The notes under the pieces are model-generated. The model worked only from the letters and a program-made list of their open reading frames with translations, made no database searches and was not told where the DNA came from. Positions 25,266 to 32,882 of a stretch of DNA of 37,432 nt are shown in pieces. The translations under genes were made by a program, and so were the position numbers. Source of the DNA: Chryseobacterium sp. Bi04 (GTDB lineage: Bacteria; Bacteroidota; Bacteroidia; Flavobacteriales; Weeksellaceae); assembly GCF_918698085.1 (NCBI RefSeq), contig NZ_CAKKLP010000023.1, positions 1 to 37,432 of the forward strand, given 5' to 3'. Position 1 is the first letter of the stretch. Each line of letters begins with the position of its first letter.

Positions 25266-25916
25266 ATGCAGGATTCGTTTGTACATAAAGGAAAAAGAAA
25301 GATTTTAGTTGAGTATCTTCAGCGGAGAATTGGAATTTCAGATGAAAATGTACTCCGGGCAATGAGTGAAGTTCCGAGGCACCTTTTTATTGAAAGCATT
25401 TTTGAAGATTTTGCCTATGAAGACAGGGCTTTCCCTATTCTGGCACATCAGACCATTTCGCACCCTTCAACGGTAGCGGAACAGTCGGAATTGCTACAGG
25501 TGAAAGCCGGGGAAAAAGTGTTGGAAATTGGTACCGGATGCGGATATCAGACTGCTGTCTTACTCGCAATGAAGGCCCATGTATATACCGTGGAAAGACA
25601 AAAAGACCTTTTTGATTTCTCTAAAAAGAAACTAAGGGAAATGCACCTGTTTCCAAAATTTCAAAGTTTTGGTGACGGTTTTGCAGGGTTGCCAACATTT
25701 GCTCCTTTCGATAAAATTATTGTAACCTGTGGAGCCTCAACTTTACCTACAGAATTGTTGAAACAACTGAATGTAGGTGGTAAAATGGTTATTCCTTTGG
25801 GACCTACAGATGAGCAGGTACTGTATAGATTTACGAAAATAGGATCTACAGAGTTTGAAAAAGAAGAGTTTGGGGCTTATAAATTTGTTCCGATGCTGGG
25901 AAATACCAATCAATAA
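25266..25916 (+). CDS. pcm: Protein-L-isoaspartate O-methyltransferase
   Basis: 216 residues, cytoplasmic. Methylates L-isoaspartyl residues in damaged proteins using S-adenosylmethionine, starting their repair. Family landmarks: 'VLRAMSEVPRHLFI' (29-42), 'QTISHPSTVAEQSELL' (62-77), the SAM-binding 'VLEIGTGCGYQTAVLL' (85-100), 'YTVERQKDL' and 'IIVTCGASTLPTELLKQL' through 'GGKMVIPLG'. The usual Ser-Gln-P of 'QTISQP' is His-Pro here, a common variant. Length is normal. No good upstream start exists, since the promoter-like box lies immediately before the ATG. A strong terminator follows. Confidence 0.95.
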   Translation: MQDSFVHKGKRKILVEYLQRRIGISDENVLRAMSEVPRHLFIESIFEDFAYEDRAFPILAHQTISHPSTVAEQSELLQVKAGEKVLEIGTGCGYQTAVLLAMKAHVYTVERQKDLFDFSKKKLREMHLFPKFQSFGDGFAGLPTFAPFDKIIVTCGASTLPTELLKQLNVGGKMVIPLGPTDEQVLYRFTKIGSTEFEKEEFGAYKFVPMLGNTNQ

Positions 25917-25975
25917 GAGGTTTGGATGCAGAGGAGATGTCTTAAACATCAATTTTATACCTTTTAATCATATAG

Positions 25976-26000
25976 AAACGGACTAAGGTCCGTTTTTTTA
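25976..26000 (+). terminator. pcm terminator
   Basis: AAACGGAC (25976-25983), loop TAAG, GTCCGTTT (25988-25995) then TTTT. Shares the 'ATAGAAACGGACT' opening with the hairpin at 13466. Confidence 0.9.
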
Positions 26001-26095
26001 TACAATAAAACTTAGTCAAAATTTAAAATATCTTAACGCATTTTCGGAATGAAAATTGAATTTCTTTAGAATCTAATCACTTAAATCTTATTATT

Positions 26096-26359
26096 ATGGA
26101 TACGAATAGATTCAAGGCGTCGCACGATTTCAGTAATCTTCAGAAAAATTTGCATAATAACCCGGGATATAGCGTAGAAAGCTATTCTCAGCAGGTAAAA
26201 GATTACATCAACGAGATGAAAGGTAAGAATCAGGAAGCAACCAAACAGGGGTTCATGTCCCATGCGCAGAAATCAGCAAAAGAAGTTTGGGAAGAGATCC
26301 AGGAAATGGCCTCAGAAGCATGGGATAAAAATAAAAATCATTCTGATGAAAAAAAATAA
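26096..26359 (+). CDS. Small charged hypothetical protein
   Basis: 87 residues, helical and strongly charged, no signal peptide or membrane segment. Reads 'DTNRFKASHDFSNLQKNLHN' at the start, 'AKEVWEEIQEMASEAWDK' in the middle and a Lys/Asp-rich tail. I know no function; the long amphipathic helices suggest a coiled-coil or stress-type protein. It stands alone with a terminator 18 bases after its stop. Confidence 0.75.
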   Translation: MDTNRFKASHDFSNLQKNLHNNPGYSVESYSQQVKDYINEMKGKNQEATKQGFMSHAQKSAKEVWEEIQEMASEAWDKNKNHSDEKK

Positions 26360-26377
26360 TTTTTAACATTAAAGTTT

Positions 26378-26407
26378 AACCTTACTTCTAACAAAGTGAG
26401 GTTTTTT
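26378..26407 (+). terminator. Terminator of the small charged protein gene
   Basis: AACCTTACTT (26378-26387) pairs with AAGTGAGGTT (26394-26403, one G-U), then TTTT. The T tract includes the TTG at 26406 that would be an upstream start for the next gene. Confidence 0.85.
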
Positions 26408-26429
26408 GTGTAAACTAATGAACGACATA

Positions 26430-27413
26430 ATGAAAGTTTTTGTAAATAAAAGAATTCCTGAAATAGGAATCAAACTACTGGAACAGGAAGGATTGGAGGT
26501 GCTCTTTCCAAAAAATGAAATCCCTTCTCATGAAGAATGGTTAAGCTATTGCCGGAATGTGGATGCCATCTTAAGCATAGGAAATGATTTTAAATATAAT
26601 AAGGAATTTTTTGAAGCATGCCCCAATGTTAAAGCAATAGCGCTGTATTCGGTAGGGTTCGATCATGTTGATATAAAAGAGGCCACTCAAAAGCATGTTC
26701 CTATAGGCAATACCCCTGATGTGTTGAGCAGAGCTACTTCCGATGTGGCTTTTTTATTGATGCAGTCGGTAGCAAGAAGGGCAAGTTATAATTTTCAGAA
26801 AGTGAAAGAAGGAAAATGGGGAACGTTTGATCCTTTGCATGCCTTAGGACAGGAGCTGTATGGAAAAACTTTGGGAATCTTAGGATTAGGCAGAATAGGT
26901 TTCGAAATGGCTAAAAAATCCCAAAAAGCCTTTGATATGGAAATCATTTATCATAACCGCCACCGAAATGAAGAAGCAGAGAAGGAGCTGGGTGCCGCTT
27001 ATGTTTCTTTTGAAGAACTCATAGAAAGATCAGATGTATTGAGTGTTCATGCTAATTTTACTCCTGAACAGAAAAATCTTTTTAACAGCTCTGTTTTTGA
27101 AAAAATGAAGTCTAATGCTATTTTCATCAATACAGCAAGAGGAGGTTTTCAGAACGAAAAAGATTTGTACGAAGCGTTGGCCTCAAAACAGATCTGGGGA
27201 GCCGGTTTAGATGTTACCAATCCCGAACCTATGTCTGAAAAGGATCCGCTGTTGGAACTTTCAAGTGTCTGCGTACTGCCACATATTGGTTCTGCCACTA
27301 TGGAAGCCCGAAACGGAATGGCAAGGCTGGCTGCCGAAAATATCATCGCTTTTTCAAGAGGCGAAAAAATGCCACATTGTGCCAATCCTAAAGTTTATTC
27401 TGATACTATATAG
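26430..27413 (+). CDS. D-2-hydroxyacid dehydrogenase (glyoxylate/hydroxypyruvate reductase-like)
   Basis: 327 residues from ATG 26430 (MKVFVNKRIPE). In-frame TTG 26406 lies inside a terminator and ATG 26418 adds four unlikely residues, so both are less likely. Catalytic-domain halves flank a Rossmann domain with GLGRIG at 152-157. After the second strand comes 'YHNRHRN' (Asn176-Arg177 rather than Asp), suggesting NADPH preference. The catalytic triad is Arg237 ('NTARGGF'), Glu266 ('DVTNPEPM') and His285 ('LPHIGSAT'). The family reduces glyoxylate, hydroxypyruvate or other 2-keto acids; the substrate is not assignable from sequence. Isolated gene. Confidence 0.92.
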   Translation: MKVFVNKRIPEIGIKLLEQEGLEVLFPKNEIPSHEEWLSYCRNVDAILSIGNDFKYNKEFFEACPNVKAIALYSVGFDHVDIKEATQKHVPIGNTPDVLSRATSDVAFLLMQSVARRASYNFQKVKEGKWGTFDPLHALGQELYGKTLGILGLGRIGFEMAKKSQKAFDMEIIYHNRHRNEEAEKELGAAYVSFEELIERSDVLSVHANFTPEQKNLFNSSVFEKMKSNAIFINTARGGFQNEKDLYEALASKQIWGAGLDVTNPEPMSEKDPLLELSSVCVLPHIGSATMEARNGMARLAAENIIAFSRGEKMPHCANPKVYSDTI

Positions 27414-27465
27414 CAACTTGGAATTATTTTTGTTCTTATCATATAAACAATAAAACCTAAATAGT

Positions 27466-27756
27466 ATGGCACCTGAAAACAATATTAATGAACAGAACAA
27501 AAGGCTGGAGCGTATGGATTATGATCCCAACGAAGATATATTCAAAAAGGAAAAGCATATTTCGCTTGACGGAGATGGAAATCCTATATTGAATGAAGAG
27601 GAGGAGGATAAAATTGATAAAGGATTAGATATTCCCGGCGTTGAAGATGATGACGATATGGAAGAAATAGGAGCGGAGGATGAAGAAAATAATTATTGGA
27701 GCCTCAGCGATAATGAAGATGACCATGAAGAAGAAAATGATGATGTCTTAACTTAA
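27466..27756 (+). CDS. Acidic low-complexity hypothetical protein
   Basis: 96 residues, extremely acidic (Asp/Glu runs at about 44-51, 60-75 and 80-93), no signal peptide. The start is 'MAPENNINEQNKRLERMDYD'; tryptophan and tyrosine occur only once or twice. Probably intrinsically disordered; function unknown. A TAnnTTTG match (TATTTTTG, 27425-27432) ends 33 bases before the ATG and overlaps the sequence just past the preceding gene. A terminator follows. Confidence 0.75.
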   Translation: MAPENNINEQNKRLERMDYDPNEDIFKKEKHISLDGDGNPILNEEEEDKIDKGLDIPGVEDDDDMEEIGAEDEENNYWSLSDNEDDHEEENDDVLT

Positions 27757-27776
27757 GTTTTGAAACCAAAAATACC

Positions 27777-27806
27777 AACCTTACTGAATTTCAGTGAGGT
27801 TTTTTA
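27777..27806 (+). terminator. Terminator of the acidic protein gene
   Basis: AACCTTACTGA (27777-27787) pairs with TCAGTGAGGTT (27791-27801, one G-U), followed by TTTTTATTTT. The right half, 'TTTCAGT.AG.TTTTTTATTTTTATA', recurs at about 28091-28117 and 28769-28803 at the junctions of the repeat units that follow. Confidence 0.85.
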
Positions 27807-27838
27807 TTTTTATATCTAACACTTCGCTTTCTAAGAAT

Positions 27839-28003
27839 GGAATTCCCCTCCTCCAGAGGGGTGGCTTCGACTGCAAGGAGAAGACGGGGTGGTTAGAAGC
27901 ACACAAGAAAGTTGAAAGAGTTTATTATTCAGAATTATGAGACCACCCCGTCTTCCAAAATTCCTTGAATTTTGAAATCCACCCCTCCAAAGGAGGGGAA
28001 TCC
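27839..28003. mobile_element. Nuclease-free copy of the inverted-repeat element
   Basis: A left half 27839-27893 (GGAATTCCCCTCC ... GAGGGGTGGCTTCGA ... GAAGACGGGGTGGT) and an inverted right half 27942-28003 (ACCACCCCGTCTTCC ... CCACCCCTCC ... GGAGGGGAATCC) enclose only 48 bases. The right half contains its own palindrome CAAAATTC-CTT-GAATTTTG. GC-rich ends in an AT-rich genome, nested hairpins and repetition of the whole arrangement next door support an element of MITE or REP type. Confidence 0.7.
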
Positions 28004-28140
28004 GAGGTGTTTCATTTCAATATAGGTTTTCTCAGCTTTTACATGACGGGTAATGTTTCAATATATGCAAGAGAGTACTTTGTCATCTTAATTTCAGTAA
28101 GATTTTTTATTTTTATACTCAACACTTCGTTTTCTAAGAA

Positions 28141-28689
28141 AGAAATTCTCCTCCTCCCTGAGGGGTGGATTCGACTGAAAGGAGAAGACGGGGTGGTCAA
28201 ACGAAAAAACACAATAATGGAACAAACTCTAACACATATACGGAATATTCCGATTCAGAGGAATTTTGTAGAAAACCTACCCTTTAATCCTCATTTAATA
28301 ATTTTACTGAAAGAAAAACGAAAAGCAAGAATTCTTGGAGAAGTACTTTTTTGGAAAAAAGTTCGTGCAAGAGTATTTCACAATATTGATTTTGACAGAC
28401 AAAGAATTATTGGAAACTATATTGTTGATTTTTATGTGAAAACATTAGGACTGGTCATTGAAATTGACGGATCAAGTCATGATGGGAAAGAAGTTTACGA
28501 CGGAATCAGACAGGAATATTTAGAGTCTTTAGGATTAATGGTTTTCAGGATTGATGATTTTGATGTCAGGAATAATCTTAGTATAGTGATGAGAGAGCTG
28601 GAGGAATTTATTATTCTGCATTATGGAGCCACCCCGCCTTCCAAAATTCCTTGAATTTTGAAATCCACCCCTCCGAAGGATGGGGAATC
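28141..28689 (+). mobile_element. Inverted-repeat element carrying a DUF559 nuclease gene
   Basis: A left half 28141-28197 (AAATTCTCCTCC ... GAGGGGTGGATTCGACTGAA ... GACGGGGTGGT) and a right half 28627-28689 (AGCCACCCCGCCTTCC ... CCACCCCTCC ... GGGGAATC) match those of the element at 27839-28003 and face each other in the same way. Between them lies the DUF559 gene at 28217-28654. Outer flanks, including 'ATTTTTATACTCAACACTTCG', are also repeated, so the units are arranged as direct repeats. Confidence 0.7.
28217..28654 (+). CDS. DUF559 endonuclease-fold protein inside an inverted-repeat element
   Basis: 145 residues from ATG 28217. The open frame extends upstream to 27965, but that part translates repeat DNA and is not protein-like. 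DUF559 belongs to the Vsr/PD-(D/E)XK nuclease group. Visible landmarks: 'ARILGEVLFWKKVRAR' with Glu42, 'IIGNYIVDFYVKT' with Asp71, the E-x-D pattern 'LVIEIDGSSH' (Glu82, Asp84, His88), 'YDGIRQEYLESLGLMVFRI' and 'DVRNNLSIVMRELEEFI'. All putative catalytic acids are present, so the enzyme may be active. The last nine codons and the stop lie inside the right inverted repeat, so the C-terminus 'GATPPSKIP' is encoded by the repeat. Confidence 0.85.
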   Translation: MEQTLTHIRNIPIQRNFVENLPFNPHLIILLKEKRKARILGEVLFWKKVRARVFHNIDFDRQRIIGNYIVDFYVKTLGLVIEIDGSSHDGKEVYDGIRQEYLESLGLMVFRIDDFDVRNNLSIVMRELEEFIILHYGATPPSKIP

Positions 28690-28827
28690 TGAGTGTTTTA
28701 TTCAATATAGGCTTTTTCAAAAATCAAATGGTAGACACTATTTCAATATGTGTAACAGATATATTTTGCCGTCTTAATTCCAGTAATTTTTTTTATTTTT
28801 ATACTCAACACTTCGTTTTCTAAGAAA

Positions 28828-28882
28828 GGAATTCCCTTCCTTTGGAGGGGTGGATTCGACTGAAAGGAGAAGACGGGGTGGT
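28828..28882 (+). repeat. Third, solitary left half of the inverted-repeat element
   Basis: GGAATTCCCTTCC ... GAGGGGTGGATTCGACTGAA ... GAAGACGGGGTGGT, nearly identical to the left halves at 27839 and 28141 and preceded by the same 'TTTTTATACTCAACACTTCGTTTTCTAAGAA'-type flank. No matching inverted right half follows before hutU. The interval 28883-29036 is otherwise non-coding. Confidence 0.7.
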
Positions 28883-29036
28883 AAGAAAAGCATACAAGAG
28901 ATAATAGATACAACAAATCTACCCTTTCACCCTTTTCCCTTATTCAGCTTTTCCCCTGTTTTGTTGCAGGTATTTTATAATTTGAATATCTTTAAAACTT
29001 CAAACATTGTTTAAACATAGAACTTTAAATAGCAAT

Positions 29037-31022
29037 ATGACATTTCAAGAACAAATACAACAAGGTATACCTAATCAGCTGCCACAGCCAAAACCATACG
29101 AAACAAATATTAACCATGCTCCGAAGCGTAAAGAAATTCTAGGGGAAGAAGAAAAAAAACTGGCATTGAAGAATGCCTTACGTTATTTTGATCCTAAGTT
29201 TCATGCAGCATTAATTCCTGAATTTAAGAAGGAACTGGAAGACTACGGAAGAATTTATATGTATCGTTTCCGTCCGGATTATGAAATGAAGGCGAGACCG
29301 ATTACGGATTATCCTGGGAAATCTGAGCAGGCAAAAGCAATTATGCTGATGATCCAGAATAACCTGGATTATGCAGTAGCTCAGCATCCCCATGAACTGA
29401 TCACTTACGGTGGAAATGGTGCCGTTTTTTCAAACTGGGCACAGTATCTTTTAACCATAAAGTACTTGTCTGAAATGACAGATGAACAAACTTTAGTAAT
29501 GTACTCTGGACACCCGATGGGGTTGTTCCCGTCACATAAAGATGCTCCAAGAGTGGTAGTAACGAATGGAATGATGATCCCAAATTATTCCAAGCCTGAT
29601 GACTGGGAGAAATTCAATGCATTGGGGGTAACTCAATACGGTCAGATGACTGCAGGAAGTTATATGTACATTGGTCCACAGGGAATTGTTCATGGGACAA
29701 CAATTACCGCTTTAAATGCTTTCAGAAAAATAAATAAAGAGCCTCAGGGAGGACTTTTTGTAACTTCAGGTTTAGGGGGAATGAGCGGTGCTCAGCCAAA
29801 AGCCGGAAATATTGCAGGATGTGTTACCGTATGTGCAGAAGTGAATCCAAAGATCACAAAAATCCGTCACGATCAGAAATGGGTGAATGAAATCCATGAA
29901 GATCTTGATGAACTGGTACAAAGAGTAAGAGAAGCTCAGCAGAATAAAGAAGCTGTTTCTTTGGCCTACCTTGGAAATATCGTTGATGTTTGGGAAAAAT
30001 TTGATGAAGCAGATCTAAGGATTGATATCGGTTCAGACCAGACTTCACTTCACAATCCGTGGGCCGGAGGATATTATCCGGTAGGGCAAAGCTTTGAGGA
30101 ATCTAACAGAATGATGGCTGAAGATCCTGAGCTATTCAAAGAAAAAGTACAGGAAACTTTAAAGAGACATGCTGCAGCTATTAATAAACATACAAAGAAA
30201 GGTACCTATTTCTTTGATTACGGAAATGCCTTCTTACTGGAAGCTTCCAGAGCAGGCGCTGATGTAATGGCTGAAAATTCAACATTGGGAAGAGAGTTTA
30301 AATATCCTAGTTATGTTCAGGACATTATGGGACCTATGTGCTTTGACTATGGTTTCGGACCGTTCCGTTGGGTATGTACCAGCGGAAAACCGGAAGATCT
30401 GCAGAAAACGGATACTATTGCCTGTACGATATTGGAAGAAATGATCAAAAATTCTCCTGAAGAAATTCAGCAGCAGATGAAAGATAATATCCAGTGGATC
30501 AAGGGGGCTCAGGAAAACAGATTAGTGGTAGGTTCCCAGGCAAGAATTCTGTACGCAGATGCAGAAGGAAGAATGAAAATTGCTGAAGCTTTCAATAAAG
30601 CGATTAAAAAAGGAGAGATAGGACCTGTAGTATTGGGAAGAGATCATCATGATGTATCAGGAACAGATTCTCCTTACAGAGAAACTTCCAATATTTATGA
30701 TGGTTCAAGATTTACAGCAGATATGGCGATTCATAATGTGATAGGTGATAGTTTCCGGGGTGCTACCTGGGTTTCTATTCACAATGGAGGCGGTGTAGGC
30801 TGGGGAGAAGTGATCAACGGAGGTTTCGGAATGCTGTTGGATGGAAGTGATGATGCAGACAGAAGATTAAAATCTATGCTGTTCTGGGACGTTAATAACG
30901 GAATCTCAAGAAGAAGCTGGGCCAGAAATGAAGGCGCTATGTTCGCGATAAAAAGAGCGATGGAAATTGAGCCGAACCTGAAAGTGACGCTTCCTAATCT
31001 TGTAGATGAAAACCTACTGTAA
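29037..31022 (+). CDS. hutU: Urocanate hydratase
   Basis: 661 residues from ATG 29037 (MTFQEQIQQGIP); an in-frame TTG 30 bases upstream is rejected. Hydrates urocanate to imidazolonepropionate in histidine degradation, using tightly bound NAD as electrophile; cytoplasmic. Diagnostic blocks: 'TYGGNGAVFSNWAQYLLT', 'YSGHPMGLFPSH', 'YIGPQGIVHGT', 'GGLFVTSGLGGMSGAQPKA' (NAD-binding), and 'FGPFRWVCTSGKPEDL' with the active-site Cys. It is about 100 residues longer than the common 550-560-residue enzyme, as in other Bacteroidota versions. Other hut genes are not in the window. Confidence 0.95.
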   Translation: MTFQEQIQQGIPNQLPQPKPYETNINHAPKRKEILGEEEKKLALKNALRYFDPKFHAALIPEFKKELEDYGRIYMYRFRPDYEMKARPITDYPGKSEQAKAIMLMIQNNLDYAVAQHPHELITYGGNGAVFSNWAQYLLTIKYLSEMTDEQTLVMYSGHPMGLFPSHKDAPRVVVTNGMMIPNYSKPDDWEKFNALGVTQYGQMTAGSYMYIGPQGIVHGTTITALNAFRKINKEPQGGLFVTSGLGGMSGAQPKAGNIAGCVTVCAEVNPKITKIRHDQKWVNEIHEDLDELVQRVREAQQNKEAVSLAYLGNIVDVWEKFDEADLRIDIGSDQTSLHNPWAGGYYPVGQSFEESNRMMAEDPELFKEKVQETLKRHAAAINKHTKKGTYFFDYGNAFLLEASRAGADVMAENSTLGREFKYPSYVQDIMGPMCFDYGFGPFRWVCTSGKPEDLQKTDTIACTILEEMIKNSPEEIQQQMKDNIQWIKGAQENRLVVGSQARILYADAEGRMKIAEAFNKAIKKGEIGPVVLGRDHHDVSGTDSPYRETSNIYDGSRFTADMAIHNVIGDSFRGATWVSIHNGGGVGWGEVINGGFGMLLDGSDDADRRLKSMLFWDVNNGISRRSWARNEGAMFAIKRAMEIEPNLKVTLPNLVDENLL

Positions 31023-31097
31023 ATAATAAAGATGGAGAGGTGGTGATGAATTCATAGACGATTATTTGTTTTAACAAACAGACTAATACATTAAAAA

Positions 31098-31871
31098 TTG
31101 AAAAAAATAGGAATTATAGGTTGTGGTTGGTTGGGCGGTCATATTGCACAGAGATTATCCGGGCAATATGAGATTTTTGCAACGACTACATCAGAGTCTA
31201 AAATAGAAGATTTATCAGCTAAAGGATACCGTGTGACACAGGTCAGCTTTCCGGACGATGATATATCCGAAACAATGCAGGAATGGGCTATGGCACCACA
31301 GCTGGATGCTATAATCATCACGGTCCCGTTTTCAGGGATAAGGGGTGCTGAAATTCCGTTGCATGAGAGGGCTCAGAATTTACTGGCATTTCTTGGAGAT
31401 TATAAAGGACAGCTCTACCTGATGAGCTCTACAGGAGTATATCCGAATGCTGAAAAAGAATTTACAGAAGAAGACCGTTCCGCGGATGATGTTCCAAGCG
31501 AGAGTATCATAAAAAGCAGATTTCCTGAGGTTAATATTTTGAGACTGGCCGGATTAATGGGAGACCAGAGACTGCTTAAGAATTATAATATATCCAATCT
31601 TGATCTGTTGGTCAACCATATTCATTATGCAGATATTTGTTCAGTTGTTGAAAAAATGCTGAAGAATCAATCGCAATCCAAAGTTTATAATGTGGTGGCT
31701 CCTGTGCATCCTAATAAAGAAGAGATTATCAATGCCCAGAAAGATCTGCCGTATTCAGGTGACCGTACTATCCAAGGCAGAACAATATCCCCCTCAAAAT
31801 TAATTTCAGACCTGGATTTTGAATTTCATTATCCGGATCCACGATATTTTCATCTTACGACTGGTTCTTAA
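31098..31871 (+). CDS. NAD(P)-binding protein of the epimerase/reductase superfamily
   Basis: 257 residues, starting at TTG 31098 since the Rossmann strand 'KKIGIIGCGWLGGHIA' begins right after it and no ATG is available. Dinucleotide-binding G-C-G-W-L-G at 8-13, 'LYLMSSTGVYPNAEKEFTEED' as in the SDR/epimerase active-site region (Ser-Ser-x-Gly-Val-Tyr), 'NILRLAGLMG' and 'NHIHYADICSVV'. This resembles YeeZ/NAD-dependent epimerase-like proteins in which the typical Tyr-x-x-x-Lys pair is not evident. Substrate unknown. Ends 22 bases before a terminator. Confidence 0.85.
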   Translation: MKKIGIIGCGWLGGHIAQRLSGQYEIFATTTSESKIEDLSAKGYRVTQVSFPDDDISETMQEWAMAPQLDAIIITVPFSGIRGAEIPLHERAQNLLAFLGDYKGQLYLMSSTGVYPNAEKEFTEEDRSADDVPSESIIKSRFPEVNILRLAGLMGDQRLLKNYNISNLDLLVNHIHYADICSVVEKMLKNQSQSKVYNVVAPVHPNKEEIINAQKDLPYSGDRTIQGRTISPSKLISDLDFEFHYPDPRYFHLTTGS

Positions 31872-31891
31872 TGATCATGTTAAAAGGAATA

Positions 31892-31920
31892 AAAACCTGC
31901 TGTGAGGCAGGTTTTTTATT
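31892..31920 (+). terminator. Terminator of the NAD-binding protein gene
   Basis: AACCTGC (31894-31900), loop, GCAGGTT (31907-31913) and TTTTATT. Confidence 0.88.
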
Positions 31921-32017
31921 TGATTTTCATATGTATATCGCTGTATTTTTAGTCCCGATAGTCAATATTCCTATTAGTGTTCTAAAGCGTTCTATATATA
32001 CGCAATCTTATTGGTAT

Positions 32018-32062
32018 TAATAAACATCTCCGGCAATCTTCGATCGCCGGAGATGTTTATTA
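32018..32062 (-). terminator. Long hairpin at the tpx 3' end
   Basis: A 17-bp perfect stem: left arm 32018-32034 (TAATAAACATCTCCGGC) and its complement 32046-32062, with an 11-base loop. It lies 19 bases past the tpx stop on the minus strand. The stem is GC-rich at its tip and T-rich at the base, consistent with a terminator for tpx. Confidence 0.75.
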
Positions 32063-32080
32063 TGGTAAGCAAAAAACTAA

Positions 32081-32653
32081 TTAATTTTTTACCGCTGCAA
32101 TAGCTGCCTCATAATTCGGTTCCTGAGAAATATCCGGTACCTGCTCTTCATAAATAATATTTCCTGAAGGGTCAATCACTACAACAGCTCGGCTGAGAAG
32201 TCCTTTCATCGGAGATTCTATCATTTCTACCCCATAATTCCATCCGAAATCGGAACGGAAATCCGAAAGCATCACCACATTACTGATCCCCTCAGCACCA
32301 CAGAATCTTTTTTGAGCAAAAGGTAAATCTTTGGAAATACAAAGAACTACCGTATTGGGAAGATTTCCGGCATCCTCATTGAAATGATGAACAGATGCTG
32401 AGCAAACTCCCGTATCTACACTTGGAAAGATATTGAGGATCACATACCTTCCTTTATAAGCATCCAAGCTCTGGTCATTCATATTAACATCCGTAAGGGT
32501 GAACTTAGGAGCAGGTTTATTAATCTCCGGTAATTTGGAATAGGTACGTACTGGTGTTCCTTTTAACAAAACAGTATTGATTGCTTTAGAATTTTGAGCA
32601 AAACTAAATGTTGATAAGAAAAATAATGTACTGAAAATTACTTTTAAAAACAT
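32081..32653 (-). CDS. tpx: Thiol peroxidase with signal peptide
   Basis: 190 residues. Reduces hydroperoxides using thioredoxin-like electron donors. The Tpx (atypical 2-Cys peroxiredoxin) pattern is clear: 'VLLKGTPVRTYSKLPEINKPAPKFTLTDVN', peroxidatic Cys84 in 'NIFPSVDTGVCSASVHHF', resolving Cys118 in 'LPFAQKRFCGAEGISNV', and 'GLLSRAVVVIDPSGNI'. The N-terminus (MFLKVIFSTLFFLSTFSFAQ) is a convincing signal peptide, so this copy is probably periplasmic, unlike the cytoplasmic E. coli enzyme. It is convergent with the preceding gene and followed by a strong hairpin. Confidence 0.94.
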   Translation of the reverse strand: MFLKVIFSTLFFLSTFSFAQNSKAINTVLLKGTPVRTYSKLPEINKPAPKFTLTDVNMNDQSLDAYKGRYVILNIFPSVDTGVCSASVHHFNEDAGNLPNTVVLCISKDLPFAQKRFCGAEGISNVVMLSDFRSDFGWNYGVEMIESPMKGLLSRAVVVIDPSGNIIYEEQVPDISQEPNYEAAIAAVKN

Positions 32654-32882
32654 GAATTTATTTTTTTAGCAAAATTATTCTTTTTTCGATTGCCAATAGT
32701 CAATTTAAATAGATTAAATCTATTCTCAGACTAAAGCGGTCTTATCTTAAAGTCAATTTTAATTTTCATTCAAACAGCTTGCAAATAGAACAAATCTATT
32801 AAACCATAGATTCTAAAATCGTTTTTTACATCTACCTTTATTCTTCAAAAATTAGATTCAAATTATTAAAATTTTAGAAAAT

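Noticed and set aside
26406..26429. TTG and ATG starts upstream of the hydroxyacid dehydrogenase
   Set aside because: TTG 26406 is within the T tract of the preceding terminator, and MKVFVNKR at 26430 is a natural beginning of the first strand.
27965..28216. N-terminal extension of the DUF559 frame
   Set aside because: This part translates the repeat DNA and the terminator-like junction; the DUF559 domain begins after the ATG at 28217.
29007..29036. TTG start of hutU
   Set aside because: The ten added residues look untranslated; ATG 29037 begins a typical 'MTFQEQI' N-terminus.
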